NCBI RefSeq assembly: GCF_900103825.1 | Contig: NZ_FNIF01000002.1 | Span: forward strand, 434,001 to 498,000 | Direction of reading: 5' to 3' | From: Paenibacillus sp. yr247 | GTDB lineage: Bacteria > Bacillota > Bacilli > Paenibacillales > NBRC-103111 | Length of the DNA stretch: 64,000 nucleotides | In this document: positions 18,895 to 27,456 of the stretch, in pieces | How positions within the stretch are numbered: position 1 is the first letter of the stretch | Layout of the letters: each line of letters opens with the position of its first letter | Translations under genes and position numbers: made by a program | Notes under the pieces: model-generated | Databases searched by the model: none | What the model was told of the DNA's origin: nothing | The model's input: only the letters and a program-made list of their open reading frames with translations

Positions 18895-18929
18895 AATAAA
18901 AAAGCTTGCCCCCTCGCGGGGACAAGCTC
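18895..18929 (-). terminator. Intrinsic terminator of infC-rpmI-rplT
   Basis: Minus strand AGCTTGTCCCC pairs with GGGGGCAAGCT followed by a T-rich run; it lies between convergent gerB and rplT and may serve both. Confidence 0.85.
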
Positions 18930-18947
18930 TTGGTCGCGAAGCGAAGC

Positions 18948-19307
18948 TTACGCGTTTACTTTTGCTTTTGCAGCTGTTGCCAAATCGTTGAACGCTTTGG
19001 AATCATTCACAGCTAGGTCAGCCAAGATTTTGCGGTTGATGTCGATACCAGCCAATTTCAGGCCGTGCATCAATTTGCTGTAGCTCAAGCCGTTTTGACG
19101 AGCGCCTGCATTGATACGTGTAATCCACAGTCTGCGGAAGTTACGTTTCGTTTGACGACGGTCACGGTAAGCATATACCAAAGACTTCATTACTTGTTCT
19201 TTAGCTGTTTTAAATAAGCGATGCTTGGAACCGAAATAACCTTTTGCTAGTTTCAAAATTTTCTTACGACGGTGAGCGCGAATAAATCCGCCCTTGACTC
19301 TTGCCAT
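18948..19307 (-). CDS. rplT: 50S ribosomal protein L20
   Basis: 119 residues, normal length. It binds 23S rRNA early in 50S assembly and in firmicutes represses its own operon by binding the infC leader. It starts [20 protein letters not shown] and has the basic N-terminal extension and the [20 protein letters not shown] signature. Third gene of infC-rpmI-rplT, 40 bases after rpmI. Confidence 0.99.
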   Translation of the reverse strand: MARVKGGFIRAHRRKKILKLAKGYFGSKHRLFKTAKEQVMKSLVYAYRDRRQTKRNFRRLWITRINAGARQNGLSYSKLMHGLKLAGIDINRKILADLAVNDSKAFNDLATAAKAKVNA

Positions 19308-19347
19308 TGTTAACTACCTCCTGGGATGTATAAATAATGTTCGAATT

Positions 19348-19551
19348 TTAACCTTTGATGTTAGAAAGTTGTTGTTTCAGACGACGTACATCGCCTGGAG
19401 CCATAACTGGGTTTGTTCCAAGAACACGTTTTTGACGTGATGATTTACCAGAAAGCAAGTGGTTTTTACCTTGTTTGTATCTCATCACTTTGCCTGTGCC
19501 AGTAATTTTGAAACGGCCTTTCAAGCTGCTGTGTGTTTTCATTTTCGGCAT
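19348..19551 (-). CDS. rpmI: 50S ribosomal protein L35
   Basis: 67 residues starting MPKMKTHSSLKGRFKITGTG, the L35 signature, and ending in the basic KQQLSNIKG. Preceded by AGGAGGAACAACACC. Second gene of infC-rpmI-rplT. Confidence 0.99.
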   Translation of the reverse strand: MPKMKTHSSLKGRFKITGTGKVMRYKQGKNHLLSGKSSRQKRVLGTNPVMAPGDVRRLKQQLSNIKG

Positions 19552-19584
19552 GGTGTTGTTCCTCCTAATTTAGTATAGCCGCGC

Positions 19585-20100
19585 CTAGGTAGTAGCCTTC
19601 GGCGTTAAGATCATGATCATGCTTCTTCCCTCAAGCTTAGGAGCGCGCTCCTGCGAGGAAATATCTGCTGTTTCAGTAGCTAGACGTTCAAGCACTCTGC
19701 GACCAATCTCCGAGTGCGCTATTTCGCGACCACGGAATCGAACGCTGGCTTTCACTTTATCGCCTTCGCCGAGAAACTTAACGGCATTGCGAAGCTTCGT
19801 TTGGAAGTCGTGCTCATCGATTGTCGCGCTTAAGCGAATTTCTTTGATATCCACGATCTTCTGGTTCTTACGAGCTTCTTTTTCTTTCTTCTGTGTTTCA
19901 TAACGGAATTTACCGTAATCCATAATGCGGCATACAGGCGGTTTCGCCGTCGGTGCCACGTTTACCAAATCCAGGTTCGCGTCAAGTGCGATTTGAAGAG
20001 CTTCGCGAATCGGCGTGATGCCGAGTTGTTCTCCGTCCGCCCCAATCAGGCGTACTTCCTTCACACGAATCTCGTCATTAATCATATGGTCTTTGCTAAT
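19585..20100 (-). CDS. infC: Translation initiation factor IF-3 (AUU start)
   Basis: 171 residues from an ATT codon at 20100-20098. ATT-AGC-AAA-GAC ([12 protein letters not shown]) lies 6 bases after a strong GGAGGTGG, while the upstream ATG of the open frame overlaps the attenuator hairpin and has no ribosome site. AUU starts are established for infC and let IF-3 repress its own translation. The protein shows [14 protein letters not shown] (N-domain end), the linker EKEARKNQK, and the C-domain [14 protein letters not shown]. First gene of the operon; its promoter overlaps the end of the upstream glycosyltransferase gene. Confidence 0.95.
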   Translation of the reverse strand: MSKDHMINDEIRVKEVRLIGADGEQLGITPIREALQIALDANLDLVNVAPTAKPPVCRIMDYGKFRYETQKKEKEARKNQKIVDIKEIRLSATIDEHDFQTKLRNAVKFLGEGDKVKASVRFRGREIAHSEIGRRVLERLATETADISSQERAPKLEGRSMIMILTPKATT

Positions 20101-20285
20101 AGTGTTCCACCTCCAAAAAGTATGTAAATCGTAATTCTCTATCCAATATAAAAAAGATGCAGGCGCAGTGGCCCACATCTTCATCAATAACAGGTTCATA
20201 ACCTATTGAGCATTCATGATGATTCATTCAAACCAGCCAACTGAGTCGGTCAGGTGAGAAGCGGGCGCTTCTGCTTTTACTTGAA
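20101..20285 (-). promoter_or_regulatory. infC leader with transcription attenuator (L20-leader type)
   Basis: The transcript leader contains AGCAGAAGCGCCCGCTTCT near its 5' end and a terminator hairpin (AAGATGTGGGC with GCCTGCATCTT, about 20154-20180) followed by T6, ahead of the infC ribosome site. In Bacillus the L20 protein stabilises such a terminator. Homology of the L20-binding fold is inferred from layout. Confidence 0.75.
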
Positions 20286-20287
20286 TT

Positions 20288-20316
20288 ATAATATCATCTC
20301 ATTTGAGGAAAGTCAA
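20288..20316 (-). promoter_or_regulatory. Sigma-A promoter of infC-rpmI-rplT
   Basis: Minus strand TTGACT (20316-20311), 17-base spacer, TATTAT (20293-20288). The -35 overlaps the stop codon of the glycosyltransferase gene transcribed in the same direction. Confidence 0.8.
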
Positions 20317-21548
20317 CTCACTTGTTTACTTTTCATTTCATCCAAACGAATGACACGTGTATGCTCGGTATGGCTCCATTGTTTGTTATTTTGCGTGAAG
20401 AACGCATAGAACGTAATTGGCCACCAAGAAAGCATAAACACTGGATAAAGAATTAAATATTTATATACTTTGGCAGGAGCCTTCTCTACGAGCATGGAGA
20501 TAGGCAGCAGCACATAAATCGCTAAGCTTACTGTGTTAAAGAATATGGGGTTAATATCGGCAAGCATGGGTGTGTCCGACCAACCCGGAGTAACTGATTT
20601 AATCCAAAGCAGTACGGAGATAATCGCACCGAAAAAGAAGTTATACACGTTAGCGGAGTAGATAGCCGCATCGATCTTCGTCCAGCTGCCCTCTTTGATT
20701 CCTTGCCACAGCAGGGGGAAGAAATAACGCTTAGCCACATCAAAGTGTCCTTGCATCCAGCGTAGACGTTGTTTGGCAGATACTTTAAACGTTAGTGGCT
20801 TCTCATCGTAAACAATCGCCTCGTAGTTGTACGTCGGTCTAATACCGAGCTTAATGCAACGCATCGAGAACTCTAGATCCTCAACAAGGCTAGTTGCTCC
20901 CCATCCGATCTGTTTAAGCAGCTTGGACTCAAAGCACATTCCCGTGCCGCCCAAGTAGTTAGCAAGCCCTAAGTTCGTACGGGGCATTTGCCAGAAACGG
21001 TTTGCAAAGTAGTACGAAATTGCATAGGAACCAGTGACCCATGAATCGTTCGGGTTCTTGCTGTCTAGGTAAGCCTGAATAACTCTGGAACCGGAGCAAA
21101 GATCATTGTTCATGTGCATCAAGTAATCGGGGCTGGAGAGATTGTCGGCATCAAACATAACAACGGCGTCGTACTGACGCTCCCGCTTCCAAAGCTCCTT
21201 AAGCATCCATTCGATCGCGTAACCTTTCCCTCTCAGGTTCGGGTTGTGGCGTTCCATCGCATAAACACCGTGACTCCGTGCGATATCGGCCGTATTGTCG
21301 GTACAGTTATCACAAATCACGAAGATGTCATATAGCTCTTTGGGGTAATCCAAAGCCTTAAGATTCTCGATCAATGCGCCAACGACCTGCTCTTCATTAT
21401 GAGCCGCGACTAATACAGCAAACGATTTCTGGGGAGCAAATTTCTGTTTGTTCTTAGGACGGTACCATCCGAAAAAAGTTAAAAACAACTGATACGCACC
21501 GACAATGGCTAATCCAATCTGAAAGGTAATCATAATATTGTCAAGCAT
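20313..21548 (-). CDS. Family 2 glycosyltransferase, membrane-anchored (processive type)
   Basis: About 411 residues from the ATG at 21548, which follows GGGGGA at 9 bases; an upstream ATG lacks a site. An N-terminal membrane segment precedes the GT2 catalytic domain: VLVAAHNEEQVV, ICDNCTDNTADIA, the metal-binding DADN in VVMFDADNLSS, the acceptor-site region VEDLEFSMR, and the QxxRW motif in AKQRLRWMQGHFD that marks processive enzymes such as hyaluronan, chitin or poly-GlcNAc synthases. Several C-terminal membrane segments follow. It probably makes or exports a surface polysaccharide; the sugar is unknown. Transcribed alone. Confidence 0.88.
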   Translation of the reverse strand: MLDNIMITFQIGLAIVGAYQLFLTFFGWYRPKNKQKFAPQKSFAVLVAAHNEEQVVGALIENLKALDYPKELYDIFVICDNCTDNTADIARSHGVYAMERHNPNLRGKGYAIEWMLKELWKRERQYDAVVMFDADNLSSPDYLMHMNNDLCSGSRVIQAYLDSKNPNDSWVTGSYAISYYFANRFWQMPRTNLGLANYLGGTGMCFESKLLKQIGWGATSLVEDLEFSMRCIKLGIRPTYNYEAIVYDEKPLTFKVSAKQRLRWMQGHFDVAKRYFFPLLWQGIKEGSWTKIDAAIYSANVYNFFFGAIISVLLWIKSVTPGWSDTPMLADINPIFFNTVSLAIYVLLPISMLVEKAPAKVYKYLILYPVFMLSWWPITFYAFFTQNNKQWSHTEHTRVIRLDEMKSKQVS

Positions 21549-22249
21549 GAAGCAAAGTCCCCCTTTTTGTTTATGCACACAAGCTATCTTTTTATACGCG
21601 TAGTGCGCAATTTATGTACAGGTGAATTAACCGTTCTTGATTTTCCTCTCTTTCCCCTCATTTGTCAAAGTCTACAAAGAACGAAAATAAGCCTGTTCTC
21701 TGAAAATTAAGGGGAACGTGCACAAACTTAGCAGCATGTGCTTAAAATCAGATCGTTAAAGTCCTGTTTTCATCGTTTTTCATTTTATTGTGTACAAAAA
21801 GTTCACCGTTTAGACGAACTAAAAGCCCATATGGGTGATACCGGGTTTATTATAATTCACCTGAGCTCTTCCTGACAACTTTTGCTCATCTTTCCTCTTA
21901 ACGAATACCGCGAGTGAATGGATGTGGCAATTCATGAAGCCCCCTCATAGCATTCGCGCAGTTTTCCAGCAGACGGTCCGTCATTAGCAATAGGTCCTAC
22001 ATTGAGGGGGTTACACATTGGGATAGCTGCTCGACATTAAGGGTACAATAAAAAGGAAATACTGTAACCTTCTGTCACCTTCCCTTCCCCTTTTTTCACA
22101 TCATGCTAGCACAGGATTGTTAACGGTAGATCAGAAGAACGTTAAATCGTATTTCCAAAAAAATTATTACTGCGTTAATCTTCCTTTAATAATCGTTCTC
22201 TATAATGTACATAAGCAGGTATCTCAAGCTACGAAGGAGGCTACTACTC
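21549..22249. other. 701-base intergenic region between divergent envelope genes
   Basis: No convincing ORF. On the minus strand TTGACA near 21668 is a possible -35 for the glycosyltransferase. On the plus side TATAAT at 22201-22206 in a TCTATAATG context may be an extended -10 for the PAP2 gene. A long imperfect palindrome begins with CCCCCTCA near 21943 and ends with TGAGGGGG near 22012, with little internal symmetry. Nothing else was recognised. Confidence 0.45.
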
Positions 22250-22777
22250 ATGAGCAGAGTCGTGAACTGGCTTCAGCATCATGAAACACGCATGTTCCAC
22301 TTTGTGAATCAACGTATCCAGCACTTCTTCCTTGATCATTTCTTTTCTAAAATCACACATTTAGGCGGAGCAACGGCTACGATAGTTATCTCCTTATGCT
22401 GTGCCTTATTCGGGCGGGACTTGGTGCAAACAGCAGGCATTCAAGCACTCATCGCTTTAACGATCAGTCATATCCCGGTTGCCATTATTAAAAAGAAATA
22501 CCCGCGTCTCCGACCGTATTTGGTACATCCCCAAACGATTATTGGCAAAAACCCGCTGACGGATCATTCCTTTCCATCCGGGCATACAACCGCCATCTTC
22601 TCTATCATCTTTCCTTTTGTGACAGCCATACCTGCACTTGGACTTATACTCATACCGCTCGCATTAATCGTTGGTCTATCACGTATCTACTTAGGGCTGC
22701 ATTATCCTTCTGATTGTATCGTTGGCTGTTTAATTGGAGCGACAGCTTCTCTAGTAACTGTAGCTTTATGGGGGTAA
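22250..22777 (+). CDS. PAP2-family phosphatase (undecaprenyl-diphosphate or phosphatidate phosphatase-like)
   Basis: 175 residues from the ATG at 22250, 9 bases after AAGGAGG. The three phosphatase motifs are intact: KKKYPRLRPY, SFPSGHT and SRIYLGLHYPSDCIVG, with several membrane helices. Family members dephosphorylate undecaprenyl diphosphate or lipid phosphates at the membrane surface. The next gene, an apparent diacylglycerol glycosyltransferase relative, starts within a few bases of its stop, so the pair is likely an operon in membrane-lipid metabolism. Substrate unknown. Confidence 0.9.
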   Translation: MSRVVNWLQHHETRMFHFVNQRIQHFFLDHFFSKITHLGGATATIVISLCCALFGRDLVQTAGIQALIALTISHIPVAIIKKKYPRLRPYLVHPQTIIGKNPLTDHSFPSGHTTAIFSIIFPFVTAIPALGLILIPLALIVGLSRIYLGLHYPSDCIVGCLIGATASLVTVALWG

Positions 22778-22782
22778 ATGGA

Positions 22783-23910
22783 ATGGATGTTCTACATGGT
22801 AAAAAACGGGTTCTCATTCTTTCTGAAGGCTTCGGAGCTGGTCATACGCAAGCGGCTTATGCACTTGCCGTCAGCTTAGAGCAGCATTGTTCGACAATTG
22901 AGACACGTGTATTGGAATTAGGTTCCTTCCTGCACCCGACATTGGCACCTTGGATCTTCCATGCCTACAAAAAGACGCTAATCTCTACACCTAAACTCTA
23001 TGGGCGATTGTACCGCTCTCAATATAAGAAATCTCTGAACCGCTTGACTCAATTAGCACTACATCGCATTTTCTATGCGCAAACGGCCGCGATTATTCAG
23101 AATTGGTCTCCGCAAGCTATCGTCTGCACGCATCCTTTCCCCAGCGTTGTCGTTTCTAGATTAAAAAGAGCTGGTCTAACCATCCCGCTATGCACTGTCA
23201 TTACGGATTACGATGTACATGGGACTTGGGTTAGTAACGAAGTCAACAAATACATGGTCTCGACAGAAGACGTCAAAAATAAACTGCTCGGCCGCGGCAT
23301 CTCTGCCACTCAAGTCGAAATCACGGGAATTCCCGTTCATCCGAGCTTCCGGGAAGCCCACGATAAAGCAATGATTCGACAACAATTCCAGTTGGCATCT
23401 ATGCCAACCGTACTCGTCATGGGCGGCGGCTGGGGATTAATCGGTGGCGATTCTTTGAGTGAGCATCTAATGAAATGGCGAGATCGGATCCAGTTCATAT
23501 TTTGCTTAGGTAACAATGAGAAAGCATTAGCTAAGCTTGCGATGGACGCTCGTTATCAGCATCCTAATATTCATTTACTCGGGTTCACACAAGAAATTGG
23601 CAAGCTGATGGAAGTTTCGGATTTACTCGTTACGAAGCCTGGAGGGATGACCTGCTCGGAAGGGCTCGCCAAATCAATCCCCATGCTGTTCTATGATCCG
23701 ATCCCGGGTCAGGAGGAAGAGAATGTCCACTATTTTACCCAGCATGGCTTCGGTGAACCAATCCGCTCTGCCGATACGATTGCGAGCTGGTTAACCATGC
23801 TGGCAATACGATATACGGATGTGGAGGCCAAACGCGCTTCGAACTACCATCGAAAGATGAATCTGCCTTCCGCAGATTGTTCTGAGGTCATTATGCAATT
23901 GCTCGGATAA
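22783..23910 (+). CDS. MGDG synthase/UgtP-like glycosyltransferase (GT28)
   Basis: About 375 residues. The N-terminal MGDG-synthase domain reads VLILSEGFGAGHTQAAYALAV and CTHPFPSVVVSRLKRAG; the C-terminal GT28 domain has VLVMGGGWGLIGG and the UDP-sugar site TKPGGMTCSEGLAKSIPMLF with GQEEENVHYF. Relatives transfer glucose from UDP-glucose to diacylglycerol, making glycolipid anchors for lipoteichoic acid. The ATG at 22783 lies 8 bases after GGGGG; an ATG at 22768 overlaps the upstream gene without a site. Closed by a strong terminator. Confidence 0.88.
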   Translation: MDVLHGKKRVLILSEGFGAGHTQAAYALAVSLEQHCSTIETRVLELGSFLHPTLAPWIFHAYKKTLISTPKLYGRLYRSQYKKSLNRLTQLALHRIFYAQTAAIIQNWSPQAIVCTHPFPSVVVSRLKRAGLTIPLCTVITDYDVHGTWVSNEVNKYMVSTEDVKNKLLGRGISATQVEITGIPVHPSFREAHDKAMIRQQFQLASMPTVLVMGGGWGLIGGDSLSEHLMKWRDRIQFIFCLGNNEKALAKLAMDARYQHPNIHLLGFTQEIGKLMEVSDLLVTKPGGMTCSEGLAKSIPMLFYDPIPGQEEENVHYFTQHGFGEPIRSADTIASWLTMLAIRYTDVEAKRASNYHRKMNLPSADCSEVIMQLLG

Positions 23911-23933
23911 GATTCGTGCTTATACGTAAAAAG

Positions 23934-23976
23934 AGGACATCCTCCTGCTGCATTTTTGCAGCGGAATGGATGTCCT
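23934..23976. terminator. Bidirectional intrinsic terminator
   Basis: AGGACATCC pairs with GGATGTCCT around an inner CTGCTGCA-TTTT-TGCAGC hairpin, between convergent glycosyltransferase and trmB genes; T-rich exits on both strands. Confidence 0.85.
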
Positions 23977-23990
23977 TTTCGGTTATCATC

Positions 23991-24722
23991 TTATTCTGAT
24001 TTTACTTTGTGCAATTGTTCAAGATGTGCCGCAAGCACATTTTTGCCAATAACCACTTCGCAGCGATGAATGTTCATACCTTTTCCGGCGAACTTGGTTT
24101 CGTATTCGGTCATGATATGGTCGGGATGAATCCCATCCACATGAAGATTTAAGGAAATATTGCGCATTCTCAGCCCCATATCGGCAAAAGAATTCAGCGA
24201 AAATTCAAATAACGATTGCGAATCGGTTTTCAAATGAATCTCACCATTCGCATTTAGAATTTGCTGATATTTCTCAACAAAGCCCGGATGCGTCAAACGT
24301 CTGCGCGCGTGCTTTTTCTTCGGCCATGGATCACTGAAATTCAAATAAACCCGCTCTAATTCTCCCTCAGCAAAAGCTTCCTCAATGTGTTCGATATTGA
24401 AAAGCATCAGCTTTAAATTCGGAATGTTTGGTGCAGATTCTTCCTCTTCATTCGAAGTGATTTCATGAGCAATCTTCGCCTTTTCGCTTGCTTTGCGAAT
24501 TAACTCATCATACATATCGACTCCAATGAAATTGATATGAGGATATTTCTTACTCATTTCACTGATGAAGCGCCCTTTACCCATCCCAAGCTCTGCATGA
24601 ATCGGGTTATTGTTACCGAATAACTCGGCCCATTTGCCTTTATGGTCTTTGGCATTTAAAACAACGAGTTCCTTCTGACGTTCTATATCTTCTCGAATTC
24701 CTTTTCTTCCCCGTAAACGCAT
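23991..24722 (-). CDS. trmB: tRNA (guanine-N7-)-methyltransferase
   Basis: 243 residues. TrmB methylates G46 of tRNA with S-adenosylmethionine. SAM motif I is HAELGMGKGRFISEM, motif II region INFIGVDMYDELI, and the catalytic signature YLNFSDPWPKKKHARRRL is complete, followed by LKTDSQSLFEFS. An acidic insert (NEEEESAP) lies mid-domain. Starts MRLRGRKGI after a ribosome site. Stands alone. Confidence 0.97.
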   Translation of the reverse strand: MRLRGRKGIREDIERQKELVVLNAKDHKGKWAELFGNNNPIHAELGMGKGRFISEMSKKYPHINFIGVDMYDELIRKASEKAKIAHEITSNEEEESAPNIPNLKLMLFNIEHIEEAFAEGELERVYLNFSDPWPKKKHARRRLTHPGFVEKYQQILNANGEIHLKTDSQSLFEFSLNSFADMGLRMRNISLNLHVDGIHPDHIMTEYETKFAGKGMNIHRCEVVIGKNVLAAHLEQLHKVKSE

Positions 24723-24797
24723 CTACTATTTGCCTCCTACACGTACAAACTATCGAATACAAATCATAGACGATTCTAAGGAAAAAATCAAAGGGAA

Positions 24798-25010
24798 TTA
24801 AACATCAAGTGTGTGATAATCAATGGTATTCGATGTTGCCGGGAACAGCTTTTGCTCCAAAGAACGCAGTACTTTTCGTCTTGCTTCCTTCGATATTTTG
24901 GGATCTGCAGCATATTTCACACCGCTGCCCAAAACGAATGCTTCCTTAATCGTCAGCTCAATTGACAACGTATCCGTAGATAAGGAGGGAATCATCAGTA
25001 CCATATTCAC
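24798..25010 (-). CDS. Small conserved-looking hypothetical protein
   Basis: 70 residues from a GTG, or 68 from the ATG two codons later; AAGGA lies 6 bases before the GTG. The first part has alternating hydrophobics (MVLMIPSLSTDTLSIELTI) and the rest is charged (KISKEARRKVLRSLEQKL). No signal peptide or membrane segment. I do not recognise the family. Coding quality and spacing look real but weakly supported. Confidence 0.5.
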   Translation of the reverse strand: MNMVLMIPSLSTDTLSIELTIKEAFVLGSGVKYAADPKISKEARRKVLRSLEQKLFPATSNTIDYHTLDV

Positions 25011-25087
25011 CTGCTTTCCTTTTCATCTTTAATGATAGCTTTGGTAAAGAAGAAGAGCTTTATGACTGGCAAATAGTTCAAGTCAAA

Positions 25088-25114
25088 AGAAAAACGCCCT
25101 CCAAGTGGAAGGCG
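25088..25114 (-). terminator. Intrinsic terminator after the WGxxGxxG gene
   Basis: Minus strand CGCCTTCCACTTGGAGGGCG hairpin followed by TTTTTCTTTT. Confidence 0.75.
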
Positions 25115-25129
25115 CAGACATCATATTGG

Positions 25130-25636
25130 TTACTTATAGCTTTCGTCTCTTTGTTTGTTATTTCCCCTTAGGCCTGCCAAGCCCAACAGACCTAACAGAC
25201 CAAGCCATCCCCAGTTCATATTTCTGTTATCTGCCGCGGTATTCGCATAAGCCCGATAAGATGAAGTATCATAATTGCCACGATGCGTGCCGGTTGTACT
25301 CATGCGATCCATCATATTGTTGCCATAAGTGTTGATTTGCCCCCTAACACCTGTGCCGTAAGTACTTGTGCCCGTGCCGTCCCCCGGATAGGTACTTGTG
25401 GGAGCAGGAGTGCCGGTGGCAGTACTAGTGCCTGTAATAGTACCAGTTGTAGCATCATAATTACTTCCTGTATACCCCGATGTTGTCGTAGTCCCCGTCC
25501 CCATAGTTCCCGAAGTTCCCATATTCGTATTCATTGTTGTACTGGTTCCCGCTGTGTTCGCCTGGACACCAGCTGCCCCAAAGCTCAATGCTGTCGTCAA
25601 AGCAACTGCCAGAGTAATCGTATGAAGCTTTTTCAT
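25130..25636 (-). CDS. Secreted WGxxGxxG-type small protein
   Basis: 168 residues: a signal peptide (MKKLHTITLAVALTTALSFG, cleavage near AQA-like VQA), then a long Thr/Gly/Ser/Met-rich low-complexity region, and a C-terminal NWGWLGLLGLLGLAGLRG with basic residues after it. This end matches the WGxxGxxG membrane-anchor motif of predicted secreted proteins in spore formers. The pattern resembles a sorting signal: one hydrophobic helix plus a short charged tail. The function is unknown. Thr/Gly repeats are prone to length change. Confidence 0.82.
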   Translation of the reverse strand: MKKLHTITLAVALTTALSFGAAGVQANTAGTSTTMNTNMGTSGTMGTGTTTTSGYTGSNYDATTGTITGTSTATGTPAPTSTYPGDGTGTSTYGTGVRGQINTYGNNMMDRMSTTGTHRGNYDTSSYRAYANTAADNRNMNWGWLGLLGLLGLAGLRGNNKQRDESYK

Positions 25637-25790
25637 CTGTCAATTTCCCCTTTCAGCATATAATAGTGATGCAAAGTTATCATGCTCCCATTCGTTCCGT
25701 TTTAACGGGGAACTTGTTGGAAAGGCAGGGGTCGCTTTCATTCTTAATTTTCGCTACAATATAGGTTGGAAAGAAAGGAGCACGCCCCTT

Positions 25791-26747
25791 ATGTCTACAA
25801 TCATTCAGGAGTCGCCTCAATTATGGGGAGACAAACGTTTCCATACATGGAATTATGAAATGCGCGAAGCCTTCGGCGGAAAGGTTTTTAAGGTTATGCT
25901 GGATGCAGGCTTTACCTGTCCTAACCGCGATGGCAATATTGCGACTGGCGGCTGTACCTTTTGCAGCGCGAGAGGATCAGGCGATTTCGCGGGGAGCCGC
26001 CGAGATGATCTAGTCACTCAATTTAATAAAATCAGAGATCTCCAGCATCAGAAGTGGCCTGAGGCCAAATATATCGGTTACTTCCAGGCTTATACAAATA
26101 CGTATGCTCCCGTGGAACAATTACGTGAATATTATGAGGTTATTTTGCAGCAGCCGGGCGTTGTGGGATTATCCATTGCGACAAGGCCGGATTGTTTACC
26201 CGATGATGTCATCGAATACTTGGCTGAGCTGAATGAACGTACCTACCTCTGGGTCGAAATGGGACTTCAAACCGTGCACGAATCCACGTCTCAGCTCATC
26301 AATCGAGCTCATGATACCCAGTGCTATGTGGATGCGGTTGCCAAGCTGCGTAAGCATAATATCCGCACTTGTGCACATATTATTTATGGATTGCCCGGGG
26401 AGACGCATGAAATGATGCTGGACACCGGACGAGCTGTCGCTCAGATGGATGTGCAGGGCATTAAAATTCATTTGCTTCATTTAATGCGTAAAACACCTAT
26501 GGTGAAACAATATGAAGCTGGCTTACTTGAGTTTTTGGAAAAAGACGAATATGTGAAGCTTATTGTAGACACACTCGAGTTTTTACCACCGGAAATGATT
26601 GTACATCGCTTAACTGGGGATGCTCCACGTGATTTGCTGATTGGGCCAATGTGGAGTCTAAAAAAATGGGAAGTACTGAATGCCTTTGACAGCCTGCTAA
26701 AAGAAAGAAATACTTGGCAGGGTAAACTTTGGAAAGGCAAAGTATAG
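25791..26747 (+). CDS. TIGR01212/YhcC-type radical SAM protein
   Basis: 318 residues. A 4Fe-4S cluster site has the unusual wide spacing Cys43-x11-Cys55-x2-Cys58 (FTCPNRDGNIATGGCTFC), typical of this family, followed by the SAM-binding strand regions KYIGYFQAYTNTYAP and LSIATRPDCLPDDV. HIIYGLPGETHEMM is the conserved mid-barrel motif. Members are linked to tRNA-maturation neighbours but have no firmly assigned reaction that I can state. ATG follows AAAGGAG. Confidence 0.9.
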   Translation: MSTIIQESPQLWGDKRFHTWNYEMREAFGGKVFKVMLDAGFTCPNRDGNIATGGCTFCSARGSGDFAGSRRDDLVTQFNKIRDLQHQKWPEAKYIGYFQAYTNTYAPVEQLREYYEVILQQPGVVGLSIATRPDCLPDDVIEYLAELNERTYLWVEMGLQTVHESTSQLINRAHDTQCYVDAVAKLRKHNIRTCAHIIYGLPGETHEMMLDTGRAVAQMDVQGIKIHLLHLMRKTPMVKQYEAGLLEFLEKDEYVKLIVDTLEFLPPEMIVHRLTGDAPRDLLIGPMWSLKKWEVLNAFDSLLKERNTWQGKLWKGKV

Positions 26748-26823
26748 CAGAAGGACATAAAACCAATTTGGATTTTGAACCGTTTCCTTTATATAGTGAG
26801 AGCGAATAAAGGAGATGGATCAA

Positions 26824-27426
26824 ATGAAAAAACGGGTTGGAGCAGCTTTGGTAGGGATAATACTTGTTGTGGCTGGGTGCGGAAGAGCGTCGTCGTCCGA
26901 AGTGGTGACGCCGGGTTCGGCAGCGCCGTTGCCGTCCGCGGCGGCGGTAGTGAGTGCGTCGCCCACAGCTTCGGCTGTTGCTACGCCTTCAACGGCAGCC
27001 TCTACGGCGACGCCGGCGGCCAGCAGCACGCCGCAGCCTAGCGCAGCGGCTACGGCGACGCCGACAGCTGCGGTCGCTACCGCAGCCCCGGTGAAAGAGG
27101 CGGCATCGGCGAAGCCATCGCCGTCACCAACGCCAGCGCCTGCAAGCGCGGCACCCTCGCCATCCGCTAAGCCGCAGGCTACGGATAGTGGCACCAGCAC
27201 AGCCGCGCAGGCGCAGGTGCTGTATAAGGACAACTGCATGGCCTGTCACGGGGCAGGGCTTGCAGGTGACTTCGGGCCGAACCTGACGAAAGTCGGTTCG
27301 CGCAAAACCAAGGATGAGATCGTCACGCAGATTCTGGGAGGTAAAGGCGATATGCCACCTTTCAAAAACGCATTGAAATCCGAAGAAATTGAAGCGCTAG
27401 CCGCTTGGCTAGCAGCTAAAAAATGA
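26824..27426 (+). CDS. Membrane lipoprotein cytochrome c (c550/c551 type) with long Ala/Pro/Ser/Thr linker
   Basis: 200 residues from ATG 26824, 9 bases after AAGGAG. The lipobox VVAGC places the protein on the outer face of the membrane. Residues about 25-130 are an Ala/Pro/Ser/Thr-rich flexible linker with very high GC. The C-terminal domain has one haem site (DNCMACHGAGLAGDFGPNL, Cys-x2-Cys-His near 138-142) and an axial Met in GGKGDMPPF near 176. Such proteins carry electrons to cytochrome oxidases in Gram-positive bacteria. The linker length suggests reach through the wall or between partners. Confidence 0.9.
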   Translation: MKKRVGAALVGIILVVAGCGRASSSEVVTPGSAAPLPSAAAVVSASPTASAVATPSTAASTATPAASSTPQPSAAATATPTAAVATAAPVKEAASAKPSPSPTPAPASAAPSPSAKPQATDSGTSTAAQAQVLYKDNCMACHGAGLAGDFGPNLTKVGSRKTKDEIVTQILGGKGDMPPFKNALKSEEIEALAAWLAAKK

Positions 27427-27456
27427 TTGTAAGCTACAGCATGGAGGCTTCAAAGC

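Noticed and set aside
21943-22012. CCCCCTCA...TGAGGGGG palindrome as a possible riboswitch or terminator
   Set aside because: The interior does not fold into a known aptamer pattern and no T run follows.
22714-22782. N-terminal extension of the UgtP-like glycosyltransferase overlapping the PAP2 gene
   Set aside because: The extension lies inside the PAP2 coding region and lacks a ribosome site; the ATG at 22783 has GGGGG at 8 bases.
25283-25663. Cys/Ser-rich plus-strand frame opposite the WGxxGxxG gene
   Set aside because: It is the complement of the Thr/Gly repeats; the minus-strand protein has a signal peptide and known C-terminal motif.
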